Source of the DNA: Terrimonas ginsenosidimutans
Lineage (GTDB): Bacteria > Bacteroidota > Bacteroidia > Chitinophagales > Chitinophagaceae
Length of the DNA: 64,000 bases
Direction: 5' to 3'
Assembly (NCBI RefSeq): GCF_022012415.1
Contig: NZ_JAKLTR010000005.1
Location: forward strand, 303,923-367,922
The notes under the pieces are model-generated. The model did not search any database and was not told where the DNA came from. It saw only the letters and a program-made list of their open reading frames with translations. Shown here piece by piece: positions 17,962-26,069 of this stretch. Each line of letters starts with the position of its first letter. Positions within the stretch are counted from its first letter, which is position 1. A program made the translations under genes and the position numbers.

Positions 17962-19047
17962 TTATTCTTTATGATACAAAACGTGGTTCAGGAGTTGAAT
18001 ATAGAGGTCTATCCCTTCGCGGATCTCGGAGAGATAGATATATTCGTCAGCGGTGTGGCTTCGCGCTGAATCGCCGGGCCCCATTTTAAGGGCGGGGAAC
18101 GGCATGAGAGCCTTGTCAGATGTGGTGGGAGATCCGTAGTAAGTTCTGTTAAGGGCGATGCCAGCCTGCACGACCGGATGGTCTAAAGCGATAGAGGTAG
18201 AACGCAGGCGTGTGCTTCGCGGTTTTACTTCGGATGCGACGTTGGCCTTAATGATATCAACCACTTCTTCGAACGAATAGAGTTCGTTTATTCTTGTATC
18301 CACAACAAAGCGGCAAATGGCGGGCACAACATTATGCGCCTTGTTTTCGGTTTCGATAACAGTCACACTCATTTTGGACGGGCCGAGCAGGTCGGAAACC
18401 TTTTCCAGTTGAAATGTGCTGAACCATTCAATATCTTTTAATGCTTTATAGATAGCGTTTTCGCCCTCATTACGTGCGGCGTGGCCGGCTTTACCATGAC
18501 TGATGCAATCCAGCACCATCAGGCCTCTTTCTGCGACAGCCATTTGCATTTGAGTGGGTTCGCCTACGATGGCAAAGCTGATCGCGGGCAGATGCGGGAT
18601 AGTAAGTTCGATACCGCCGACTCCTGAGATCTCTTCTTCCGCGGTTGCTGCGATAACGATATTATGACTGAGATCTTTCTGATCATAGAAATGAGTAAAT
18701 ACAGCTATCAATGATACAAGACATCCTCCCGCATCATTACTTCCCAGGCCGAACAATTTCCCGTCTTCCTCTATAGGTGCAAAGGGATCTTTGGTGTATT
18801 GAGGGTTGGGTTTTACCGTATCATGATGTGAATTTAACAGGATGGTAGGCTTTTTACCGTCGAACTGACTATTCCGCGCGATCACATTGTTTCCAACTCT
18901 TGTGTGTGCTATATTACGCTTGTCAAAGAAACGGCTGAGTATTCCGGCTGTCTGATCTTCTTCCTTACTCAGGGAAGGAGTAGCGATAAGCTCTTTTAAA
19001 AGATCAATAGCATCCTGCTGGATCGTATGTATGCTGGCATTATTCAT
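17962..19047 (-). CDS. M20 family N-acylcitrulline/ornithine deacylase (ArgE-type)
   Basis: A 361-residue M20 zinc hydrolase. Metal-ligand motifs are visible as NSHHDT (His75, Asp77 region), GLGSNDAGG (Asp105), ATAEEEISG (Glu137-139), VGEPT and a C-terminal ARSHTADEYI. In Bacteroidota arginine clusters this enzyme removes the acyl group after carbamoylation, releasing citrulline. I start at the ATG giving MNNASIHT because it overlaps the argB stop by 8 bases, a coupling arrangement; an upstream ATG at 19074 would bury the start deeper in argB. Whether the acyl group is acetyl or succinyl is inferred from argF'. Confidence 0.88.
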   Translation of the reverse strand: MNNASIHTIQQDAIDLLKELIATPSLSKEEDQTAGILSRFFDKRNIAHTRVGNNVIARNSQFDGKKPTILLNSHHDTVKPNPQYTKDPFAPIEEDGKLFGLGSNDAGGCLVSLIAVFTHFYDQKDLSHNIVIAATAEEEISGVGGIELTIPHLPAISFAIVGEPTQMQMAVAERGLMVLDCISHGKAGHAARNEGENAIYKALKDIEWFSTFQLEKVSDLLGPSKMSVTVIETENKAHNVVPAICRFVVDTRINELYSFEEVVDIIKANVASEVKPRSTRLRSTSIALDHPVVQAGIALNRTYYGSPTTSDKALMPFPALKMGPGDSARSHTADEYIYLSEIREGIDLYIQLLNHVLYHKE

Positions 19048-19825
19048 TGATAATAGTTGTACCTGAACTTCCATCGATCAATTGCCTGAGATTTTCCGCT
19101 TTACCGATGATAACTTTCTTCACGCCATTGTTCAGGGCGGTGAATGCATTGTCAAGCTTTGGGATCATTCCTGCAAAGATCTTTTCTTTTTCCTTGAGCT
19201 GTTTATAATAAGAAGGTGTTAGTTCAGCAATCACGGTTGAGTCATCTTCTGCGTCAAGCAGGACACCGGATTTTTCAAACGAGTAGACCAGGCTTACATC
19301 AAATTGATGACTCAGTCCTTTCGCAACTTCCTGTGCAATGGTATCTGCATTGGTGTTGAGCAATTGACCCTGCTGGTCGTGTGTGATGGGGGCGAAGACG
19401 ATCGTAATATTCTGGTCGAGTAAGGACTTTAAAAGAGTGGTATTGATCGCGTCAACGTCTCCTACGTATCCGTAATCTACGACCGGATGTTTTCGTTTGT
19501 GTGCAAGGATCGAATCGCCATCGGCGCCGCAAAGTCCGAGCGCATTACAATGGTGAGATTGCAGGCGGGCAACAATATTTTTATTGATATAGCCAGCGTA
19601 GACCATTGTAACGATCTTCAGTGTCTCCGCATCCGTAATTCTTCTGCCATCAACAAGCTGTTGCTTTACGCCCATGGTTTCAGCCAGCTTTGTCGCAAGC
19701 TTACCGCCACCATGAACGAGGATCTTTGGCGCATCAATTCCTGCGAACTCTTTCAGGAAAGAAAACAGTTTGACTTCGTCGTCAATAATATTTCCGCTGA
19801 TCTTTACAACTAGTAAACGCGTCAT
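19040..19825 (-). CDS. argB: N-acylglutamate kinase ArgB
   Basis: ArgB phosphorylates N-acetyl- (or N-succinyl-) glutamate in the second step of arginine synthesis. The 261-residue amino-acid-kinase fold shows the N-terminal LVVKISGN motif and KILVHGGGKLATKLAETMG. The C-terminal part has INTNADTIA-like LLNTNADTIAQEVA and GMIPKLDNAFTALNNGVKKV. It overlaps argE' by 8 bases. The gap to argF' is filled by a long A/T-rich hairpin. The acyl specificity cannot be read directly here. Confidence 0.95.
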   Translation of the reverse strand: MTRLLVVKISGNIIDDEVKLFSFLKEFAGIDAPKILVHGGGKLATKLAETMGVKQQLVDGRRITDAETLKIVTMVYAGYINKNIVARLQSHHCNALGLCGADGDSILAHKRKHPVVDYGYVGDVDAINTTLLKSLLDQNITIVFAPITHDQQGQLLNTNADTIAQEVAKGLSHQFDVSLVYSFEKSGVLLDAEDDSTVIAELTPSYYKQLKEKEKIFAGMIPKLDNAFTALNNGVKKVIIGKAENLRQLIDGSSGTTIINE

Positions 19826-19837
19826 TAGGGAGAAGTA

Positions 19838-19944
19838 AGTTTAAAAGTTTAAATGTTTAATGGTTTAAAAGTTTAGCCGACTTCTGCTAAAGTTTGATGG
19901 TAATTAATAACTTTTAAACCATTAAACTTTAAAACTTTTAAACT
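19838..19944. repeat. TTTAAA-type inverted repeat between argF' and argB
   Basis: Left arm 19838-19873 and right arm 19909-19944 are 36-base inverted copies with about three mismatches, rich in GTTTAAAAGTTTAA. The right arm touches the argF' stop. Four other members occur in the window. Confidence 0.75.
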
Positions 19945-20906
19945 CATTTACCGCTCAATATCTCGCTCAGCACCGTTTGCGCCGCCCACACCCTGTTGCT
20001 GGCTTCCTGGGTAACGAGGCTGTTTGGGCCATCAAGGATCTCATCGCTCAGCTCAACATTCCGGCGAACTGGCAGGCAATGCATTACTTTGGCGTTGTTG
20101 GTAAGCTTCAGCTTATCATTTGTAAGCATCCATTTCGGATCGCTTTCATATACTTTACCATAGTCTTTGAAGGTGCTCCAGTTTTTTACATATACATAGT
20201 CGGCGTCTTTCAATGCTTCATCCTGGTTATGCGTAATGGTAGCCCCTGCAGTGAACTCTTCGCTTAATTCGTAGTCTTCGGGATGGGTGATCACGAAATC
20301 TGCTTTACCCCATTGGTTGACCCATTGAGAGAAGCTGTTTGCGACACACTGTGGCAATGCCTTTACGTGCGGGGCCCAGGTAAGAACGATCTTTGGTTTT
20401 TTTGTGCCCGCTTTCTTTTGCTCATTCTCACTGATCGTAATGATGTCAGTAAGGGATTGGAGCGGATGAAGTGTTGCACTTTCCAGGCTTACCACCGGGA
20501 TACCTGCGTATTTGATGAACTGTTTTATATAAAGCTCGCTATAATCATCTTCCTTGTTCTTCAATGAAGGAAATGTTCTGATCGCAAGTATATCGAAATA
20601 TTTGCCGAAGATCGGCGCGGCATCCTTTACATGCTCAACAGTATTTCCGCTCATGATAGCTTCTTCTTCAAACTCCAGCGCCCAGCCTTCACTACCAACA
20701 TTGAAAACGATGGCTTCCATTCCCAGATTCTGTGCCGCGATCTGCGTGCTTAAACGCGTACGCATACTTGGATTTAAAAATAAGCAGCCGATACGTTTAC
20801 CAGCTCCCAAAGACCTGTCTTTGAACGGATCTGCTTTATAAGAGAGTGCTTTTTGCACGAGCCCGTCTATATCCTGGGCGTCAGCGGCGGAAATGAAATT
20901 TCTCAT
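19944..20906 (-). CDS. argF': N-acylornithine carbamoyltransferase ArgF' (probably N-succinylornithine form)
   Basis: This 320-residue enzyme carbamoylates an acylated ornithine instead of free ornithine. The carbamoyl-phosphate motif FLNPSMRTRLSTQ (about 43-55), LHPLQSLTD, TWAPHVKALPQCVANSF and the C-terminal HCLPVRRNVELSDEIL mark the AOTCase/SOTCase family. The residue before the EH pair (GNTVEHV) is Val90. From memory of published work this position is Glu in N-acetylornithine enzymes and Pro in the Bacteroides N-succinylornithine enzyme, and Val favours succinyl. So the succinyl form is likely but not proven. argD overlaps its start by 4 bases. Confidence 0.94.
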   Translation of the reverse strand: MRNFISAADAQDIDGLVQKALSYKADPFKDRSLGAGKRIGCLFLNPSMRTRLSTQIAAQNLGMEAIVFNVGSEGWALEFEEEAIMSGNTVEHVKDAAPIFGKYFDILAIRTFPSLKNKEDDYSELYIKQFIKYAGIPVVSLESATLHPLQSLTDIITISENEQKKAGTKKPKIVLTWAPHVKALPQCVANSFSQWVNQWGKADFVITHPEDYELSEEFTAGATITHNQDEALKDADYVYVKNWSTFKDYGKVYESDPKWMLTNDKLKLTNNAKVMHCLPVRRNVELSDEILDGPNSLVTQEASNRVWAAQTVLSEILSGK

Positions 20907-22069
20907 TCTTGATTTGCGGGTGTTGAAGTGGGGACGAGTTTTTCTATCTCTTCTTTTAATGCATCGATAAATTGTTCAGCATCTTTTTTCTTAAGCGCCA
21001 GTGAAGGCAGCAGACGGATCACGTTTGGTTTTGCTTCGCCGGTAAAGATCTGCTGATTCCACAGAAGATTTTTCTTAAGGTCTTTCAATTCTTCAGGGAC
21101 ATCAAAGCCGATCATCAAACCACGACCTCTTACGTTCTCGATCTCAGGAATATTATTCAGCTCGTCTTTCAGATACTTACCGATCATTACAGCATTACCC
21201 ATCAGCTTTTCCTCCTCAATTGTTTCCAACACAGCCAATGCGGCAGCACATGCCAGATGGTTACCGCCAAAGGTAGTCCCCAGCTGGAAATGCTTTGGTT
21301 TAATATGTGGAGCTACAATGATGCCCGCCACAGGGAAACCATTGCCCATGCCTTTTGCCATAGTGTAAATATCTGCGCTTACTCCTGCAAAGTCATGACT
21401 AAAGAATTTACCGGTTCTGCCATATCCGCACTGCACACTGTCAGCGATATAAACAGCGCCGTAGTCATCACACAGCGAACGGATCTTTTTCAGGAAGCTT
21501 TCGTCTGCAACATTGATACCGCCAACACCCTGGATACCTTCAACGATAACGGCAGAAATTTCACCGCCCTGTTGTTTGAAACAAGTGGTCAGCGCTGCGG
21601 TGTCATTAAATGGAAGAAAGATCACGTTTTCGGTTTCATTTACCGGAGCTACGTAGTTTTTATTGTCAGTAACAGCTACTGCCAGTGAAGTACGACCATG
21701 GAAAGATTTGCTGAACGCAACTACTTTTTTACGGCCGTTATGAAAGGAGGCGAGCTTCAATGCGTTCTCGTTCGCTTCAGCTCCGCTGTTGCAAAGGAAT
21801 AACTGATAGTCAGGCTTGCCGGATACTTTGCCCAGTTTTTCTGCGAGCTGTTGCTGCAGAGGAATTCTGATAGAATTGGAATAGAACGCTATTTTTTCCA
21901 ATTGCTCTTCGATACGGCTTACCCAATGAGGATGCGTATGACCAATGCTGATCACAGCATGTCCACCATAAAGATCAAGATACTGATCACCTTTTTCATC
22001 CCATACATAAGAACCCTTTGCTTTCACGATGGTGATATCGTTGATCGGGTAAACGTCGAATAAATTCAT
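20903..22069 (-). CDS. argD: N-acylornithine aminotransferase ArgD
   Basis: ArgD is a class III PLP-dependent aminotransferase that converts N-acylglutamate semialdehyde to N-acylornithine. The 388-residue sequence has NSGAEANENALKLA, the SFHGRTSLAVAVT motif, the acidic VIVEGIQGVGGI segment and IADSVQCGYGRTGKF, with the PLP lysine in TMAKGMGNGFPVAG and the GTTFGGNHLACAAALAVL motif. Its 3' end overlaps the argF' start by 4 bases, a sign of coupled translation. The 137-bp gap to argC contains an A/T-rich hairpin. Confidence 0.95.
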   Translation of the reverse strand: MNLFDVYPINDITIVKAKGSYVWDEKGDQYLDLYGGHAVISIGHTHPHWVSRIEEQLEKIAFYSNSIRIPLQQQLAEKLGKVSGKPDYQLFLCNSGAEANENALKLASFHNGRKKVVAFSKSFHGRTSLAVAVTDNKNYVAPVNETENVIFLPFNDTAALTTCFKQQGGEISAVIVEGIQGVGGINVADESFLKKIRSLCDDYGAVYIADSVQCGYGRTGKFFSHDFAGVSADIYTMAKGMGNGFPVAGIIVAPHIKPKHFQLGTTFGGNHLACAAALAVLETIEEEKLMGNAVMIGKYLKDELNNIPEIENVRGRGLMIGFDVPEELKDLKKNLLWNQQIFTGEAKPNVIRLLPSLALKKKDAEQFIDALKEEIEKLVPTSTPANQE

Positions 22070-22106
22070 AACATGAATGTTTTTTCTATAGTTGTTAATG
22101 TCTGCC

Positions 22107-22199
22107 GAAAGTTTTAAAGTTTAAATGTTTAATAGTTTAAGTGTTTTGAGTGTTGATTTAACTTTTAAACGATTAAACTGTAGAACTTTTAAACTTTCA
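22107..22199. repeat. TTTAAA-type inverted repeat between argC and argD
   Basis: Arms at about 22107-22142 and 22159-22199 share the GAAAGTTTTAAAGTTTAA type sequence in inverted orientation with several mismatches. It lies just downstream of argC on the transcript. Confidence 0.65.
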
Positions 22200-22206
22200 C
22201 TTTGCG

Positions 22207-23190
22207 CTAAAAGTAATTTGCCTTTAACCTGAGTCCTGTTGTTTCTTCCAGTCCGAAGACGAGGTTCATATTCTGAACGGCCTGGCCGCTGGCGCCTTTA
22301 AGCAGGTTATCGATGGCAGAATGAACCACCACTTTGCTGCCTGCTTTTTCGAGTTGTATCATCGCTTTGTTCGTATTCACGACCTGTTTCAGAAAGATCG
22401 GGTCTTTGCTTACGTGTGTGAATGGATGATCTTTATAATAATCGGTGAACAGTGTATAGAGTTCTTCAAGGCTGAGATCACAGGAGAGGGTTGAGCTAAC
22501 AAAGATCCCTCTGGTGAAATCGCCTCTCCAGGGTACAAAGCTAAGGTCAACATCATTCACTGGCTGCAGGTGTATCAGTGATTCACCGATCTCGCCTAGA
22601 TGCTGATGTGTGAGCGTTTTATAAGCCTGTATATTGTTTGCTCTCCAGCTGAAGTGTGAAGTAGCATTCAATGATTGACCCGCACCCGTTGAGCCTGTTA
22701 TACCGGTTGTATAGATATCTTTCAGCAAACCTGCTTTGGCAAGTGGTAACAGGCCAAGCTGTATGCTGGTGGCGAAGCAACCGGGGTTGGCGATCGCAGA
22801 TGCCGATTGAATTTCTTTTTTGTTGAGTTCCGGCAATCCATATACGAACTTGCGGTTGCCGATAGAAGAGCCTGCTTTCAGGCGGAAGTCATTGGCCAGA
22901 TCGATGACCTTCACCTTGTCGGGAATAGCATTTTCGGTGAGAAATTTCTTCGATTCGCCATGACCGAGACAAAGGAACAGGACGTCTACACTTGTATCCA
23001 GTTCCCCGGAAAACAACAGATCCGTGTCACCCAACAGGTCCTGGTGCACTTTGTGCACAGGTTGGCCGGCGTTGCTCCGGCTATGAATAAAAGAAACATT
23101 AACACCCGGATGGTGTATCAATAAACGAATTAATTCGCCACCCGTGTATCCTGCTCCGCCGATGATGCCTGCATTAATCAGATTAGCCAT
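22207..23190 (-). CDS. argC: N-acylglutamyl-phosphate reductase ArgC
   Basis: ArgC reduces N-acylglutamyl phosphate to the semialdehyde with NADPH. The 327-residue protein has the N-terminal nucleotide motif GIIGGAGYTGGELIRLL and the catalytic cysteine in ANPGCFATSIQLGLLPL. It also has GITGSTGAGQSLNAT and the C-terminal DNLLKGASGQAVQNMNL signature, where the S-G-A segment binds cofactor. The start is the first ATG and gives the expected Rossmann opening. It follows argG after a 70-bp gap holding a hairpin. Confidence 0.96.
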   Translation of the reverse strand: MANLINAGIIGGAGYTGGELIRLLIHHPGVNVSFIHSRSNAGQPVHKVHQDLLGDTDLLFSGELDTSVDVLFLCLGHGESKKFLTENAIPDKVKVIDLANDFRLKAGSSIGNRKFVYGLPELNKKEIQSASAIANPGCFATSIQLGLLPLAKAGLLKDIYTTGITGSTGAGQSLNATSHFSWRANNIQAYKTLTHQHLGEIGESLIHLQPVNDVDLSFVPWRGDFTRGIFVSSTLSCDLSLEELYTLFTDYYKDHPFTHVSKDPIFLKQVVNTNKAMIQLEKAGSKVVVHSAIDNLLKGASGQAVQNMNLVFGLEETTGLRLKANYF

Positions 23191-23205
23191 AAGAAGTAAA
23201 AAGTA

Positions 23206-23249
23206 ACCCCGCCTACAATTTGCAACAACTTACTTATTGTAAGCGGGGT
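23206..23249 (-). terminator. hairpin between argG and argC (terminator or attenuator)
   Basis: Arms 23206-23219 and 23236-23249 pair around ACCCCGC/GCGGGGT with one mismatch. On the transcript strand the hairpin is followed by TTACTTTTT. It lies 12 bases beyond the argG stop and inside the operon, so partial termination or RNA processing is possible. Confidence 0.55.
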
Positions 23250-23260
23250 GAATTTTTAAT

Positions 23261-24463
23261 TTATTTGGTTTCATTATCAGTTTTGACGAGATGATACATC
23301 ATCGTCTGGTTACCGAATATCCTGCTGAAGCCGCGAACATCTTCGCCGGTAAAGCCGGTATTCATTTCGCCATATTTACCAAACTTGCTGTTCATCAGGT
23401 CAAACTGGCTTTCGATGCCGATGATCTGGAAGCGATAAGGTTGAAGCTGTACAAAAACGTCGCCAGTTACGTTGCGCTGGCTGGTTTCGAGGTAGGATTC
23501 GATATCGCGCATTACCGGATCAAGGATCTGACCCTCATGCAGCCAGTTGCCATAGAACTGTGCCAGTTGATCTTTCCAGTTCAGTTGCCATTTCGTGAGC
23601 ACATGTTTTTCCAGTGCGTGGTGTGCTTTCAGGATCACCATTGGAGCGGCGGCTTCGAAGCCTACGCGGCCTTTGATCCCGATAATGGTATCTCCAACAT
23701 GTATATCGCGGCCGATCCCGTAAGGACCTGCAAGTGTTTGTAAATACTGAATAGCTTCAGAGGGGTGAGAGAAAGCGTGATCATTCACTTTTCTCAGTTC
23801 ACCTTTTTCGAAGCTGAGTTTCACTTCTTCGCTGCCAGTTTTGGTCATTTGAGTTGGCCATGCTTCTTCAGGAAGGATACCTTTAGAAGACAGGGTTTCC
23901 TTTCCGCCAACGCTTGTTCCCCAGAGGCCTTTATTTATTGAATAGGCGGCTTTTGCGAAGTTCATGTCCACACCTTTTCCTTTGAGGTATTCGATCTCTG
24001 CTTCGCGGCTGAGTTTCAGATCACGAATGGGTGTGATGATCTCAACGCCGGGGATCATGATATGAAAGATCATGTCAAAGCGAACCTGATCATTACCAGC
24101 GCCGGTGCTGCCATGTGCTACAGCGTCAGCATTAAGTTCCTGTACATGGTCGGCAATGTGAAGAGCCTGGCTGAGGCGTTCTGCAGAAACAGAGAGAGGA
24201 TAGGTATTATTTTTCAGAACATTACCGTAGATGAGGTATTTGAGGATGCTGTCATAGTAACTTTTTACAGCATTAACGGTCTTGTGGGATTTTACTCCGA
24301 GGGAGTAGGCGTGAGCTTCGATTCTTGCAAGTTCTTCGGCAGAAAAACCACCAGTGTCTACGATAATGCTATGTACTTCATAGCCCTGGTCTTCGCTGAG
24401 GTATTTTACACAGAACGTAGTGTCTAATCCACCGCTGAAGCCCAAAACAACTTTCTTTGACAT
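23261..24463 (-). CDS. argG: argininosuccinate synthase ArgG
   Basis: ArgG joins citrulline and aspartate using ATP. The 400-residue protein shows the N-type ATP pyrophosphatase loop FSGGLDTTFCVKYL, then SVSAERLSQALHIADHV, the AHGSTGAGNDQVRFD motif and SVGGKETLSSKG. The C-terminal half carries GRDIHVGDTIIGIKGRVGFEAAAP. The Bacteroidota form has Thr-Phe-Cys after the SGGLD loop, as here. It is the second gene of the operon, 18 bp after the GNAT gene. Confidence 0.95.
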   Translation of the reverse strand: MSKKVVLGFSGGLDTTFCVKYLSEDQGYEVHSIIVDTGGFSAEELARIEAHAYSLGVKSHKTVNAVKSYYDSILKYLIYGNVLKNNTYPLSVSAERLSQALHIADHVQELNADAVAHGSTGAGNDQVRFDMIFHIMIPGVEIITPIRDLKLSREAEIEYLKGKGVDMNFAKAAYSINKGLWGTSVGGKETLSSKGILPEEAWPTQMTKTGSEEVKLSFEKGELRKVNDHAFSHPSEAIQYLQTLAGPYGIGRDIHVGDTIIGIKGRVGFEAAAPMVILKAHHALEKHVLTKWQLNWKDQLAQFYGNWLHEGQILDPVMRDIESYLETSQRNVTGDVFVQLQPYRFQIIGIESQFDLMNSKFGKYGEMNTGFTGEDVRGFSRIFGNQTMMYHLVKTDNETK

Positions 24464-24481
24464 GATAAACCGTTGTTGGTT

Positions 24482-25204
24482 TTATAGATGAAATAAATAA
24501 TGCAAAAGGGACTTGGGTCTTACACCCCCGCTTTTAGCCTTATCCTTGTCTTTATCTTTCTTAAGGAAAGGTTTCAGCAGTTTCCATTGTTTAAAGCGCA
24601 GCAATCGTTCAAAAATCGGTGCATTATCTGCGAAGAATTCTTTGGTTTCTTCAGGCTCATAGTGATCTTTAGGATCGTAGAGCATCGCAGTGCACATGCA
24701 GTTCTTTCTTTCTTTACTCATGAGGATCTCGTAATTGACACAGCTTTTGCAGCCGGCCCAGAAAGCTTCGTCCTGCGTGAGTTCAGAGTAAGTTACGGGT
24801 TCATAGCCGAGGTCACTGTTAATTTTCATGACAGCGAGACCGGTCGTAAGCCCGAATATTTTTGCTTCCGGATATTTTTCCCGGGAGAGGTTGAAGATCT
24901 TGTGTTTGATGGTCTTTGCAACACCGCTTTTGCGGAACTGAGGAGAGACGATCAGGCCGCTATTTGCAACATATTCACCATGGCTCCATGTTTCGATATA
25001 GCAAAAACCTACCCATTCACCTTTGTCGGTAACAGCAATTACCGCTTTTCCTTCATCAATTTTAAGGGAGATATAATCGGGACTTCTTTTAGCAATGCCT
25101 GTACCCCTGGCTTTTGCCGAAGATTCCATTTCATCCACGATGATGGAGGAAAATTTCTTATCGTCCTGGGTCGCGACCCTGACAATTATATGTTGATTGT
25201 CCAA
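24482..25204 (-). CDS. GNAT acyltransferase, candidate N-acylglutamate synthase, first gene of the arginine operon
   Basis: A 240-residue GNAT protein. The acyl-CoA site is LIVSPQFRKSGVAKTIKHKIF (about residues 84-104). A cysteine-rich patch follows (AGCKSCVNYEILMSKERKNC region, about residues 151-170), and the C-terminal tail is lysine-rich. No argA or argJ is in the cluster, and this gene leads the operon in Bacteroidota. It is therefore the natural candidate for making N-acetyl- or N-succinylglutamate; published fitness work on relatives supports succinylglutamate synthesis, as I recall. The assignment rests on position and family, not on a diagnostic residue. Confidence 0.8.
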   Translation of the reverse strand: MDNQHIIVRVATQDDKKFSSIIVDEMESSAKARGTGIAKRSPDYISLKIDEGKAVIAVTDKGEWVGFCYIETWSHGEYVANSGLIVSPQFRKSGVAKTIKHKIFNLSREKYPEAKIFGLTTGLAVMKINSDLGYEPVTYSELTQDEAFWAGCKSCVNYEILMSKERKNCMCTAMLYDPKDHYEPEETKEFFADNAPIFERLLRFKQWKLLKPFLKKDKDKDKAKSGGVRPKSLLHYLFHL

Positions 25205-25504
25205 TTTTGAAAGAGTTGAATATTGTGCGGATTACCAGTCCTGAACTATTTTCCGGGAAGTATTCACTGACAGGGACCAGGGTAAGGGGTTCGTCCTGTC
25301 AGCACTCAGGGTGGCGTCGGGGGCGTGAAAACGTAAACACATCATAACCTACTGCATACACACCACTTGTGATGGGTGCATGGAAGGCGAATTGTTTAGT
25401 ATGTGTCAAAATATTGCTCACGTTTGCAAACAAATTGTAAATTGGATTACAAATGTATAATATTAATCGGGTTATCACCACAAATTTTTTGTTATAAAAC
25501 CGAT
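25205..25504. promoter_or_regulatory. intergenic region upstream of the arginine operon, with a possible leader hairpin
   Basis: This 300-base gap separates the minus-strand arginine operon from the plus-strand gene at 25505. An 8-bp perfect stem CTGACAGG/CCTGTCAG (25267-25274 and 25295-25302) lies about 65 bases upstream of the GNAT ATG and could be a leader or operator structure. I could not find a convincing ArgR box or a full -33/-7 pair. Confidence 0.3.
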
Positions 25505-25939
25505 ATGAATTCGCTAACACCTGAAAAGAAAAAGATGTCCGGTTTCCGGAAGATCCTCCTAACGATCGTTATTGTAGCCGTGCTGGTCCTGGTAGGCCTT
25601 TTTGCCGGACGCTATTACTTTGTATTGGGAAGAGGAGCTAAAGCGGGTACACTGAACTTCATTGTGAAAAAAGGCTATGTCTGGAAAACCTGGGAGGGCA
25701 GAATGATCCTTGCCGGGTATCGAAGCAATCAGCCTGGCGGGATTCAATCGAATGAGTTCCAGTTCTCTGTTACGGATGAGAAAGTGGCGAATATATTAAT
25801 GTCCAATAGCGGGGCGTATTTTGAGCTTCATTACAAGGAATACCTGGGGTCAGTGCCGTGGAGGGGCATGAGTGAGTTTATCGTAGACAGTGTGATCGCC
25901 CTGCGGAAGAATGAGCCGGGGGCGGGGCCGTTGCCTTAG
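25505..25939 (+). CDS. conserved membrane-anchored hypothetical protein
   Basis: A 144-residue protein with one N-terminal membrane helix (about residues 14-35) and a small exported domain with motifs GTLNFIVKKGYVWKTWEG, FQFSVTDEKVA and ELHYKEYLGSVPWRG. I recognise this as a Bacteroidota family whose members are often labelled 6-phosphogluconate dehydrogenase in databases; nothing here resembles that enzyme. The function is unknown. I start at the ATG giving MNSLTPEKKK because it leaves a short charged N-terminus before the helix; an upstream ATG adds 34 unlikely residues. Confidence 0.75.
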   Translation: MNSLTPEKKKMSGFRKILLTIVIVAVLVLVGLFAGRYYFVLGRGAKAGTLNFIVKKGYVWKTWEGRMILAGYRSNQPGGIQSNEFQFSVTDEKVANILMSNSGAYFELHYKEYLGSVPWRGMSEFIVDSVIALRKNEPGAGPLP

Positions 25940-25973
25940 AGGACGGTAGCTGTGGGTTTGACCAGCGCAATCG

Positions 25974-26067
25974 GGAACGCGGCGGCAGCGATACGCGGCG
26001 AGCGCCGCGCAATACAATACTTTTCGATGGCTGTTTTCGCTGCGTATCGCCGCGGCCGCCGCGTTCC
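25974..26067. repeat. TATCGC-type hairpin element (copy 2)
   Basis: A GC-rich version with arms GGAACGCGGCGG...GCGATACGC and GCGTATCGCCGCG...CCGCCGCGTTCC (ends 25974 and 26067). It fills the gap between two convergent genes and reaches the stop of the RsmI-like gene. Confidence 0.75.
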
Positions 26068-26069
26068 TC

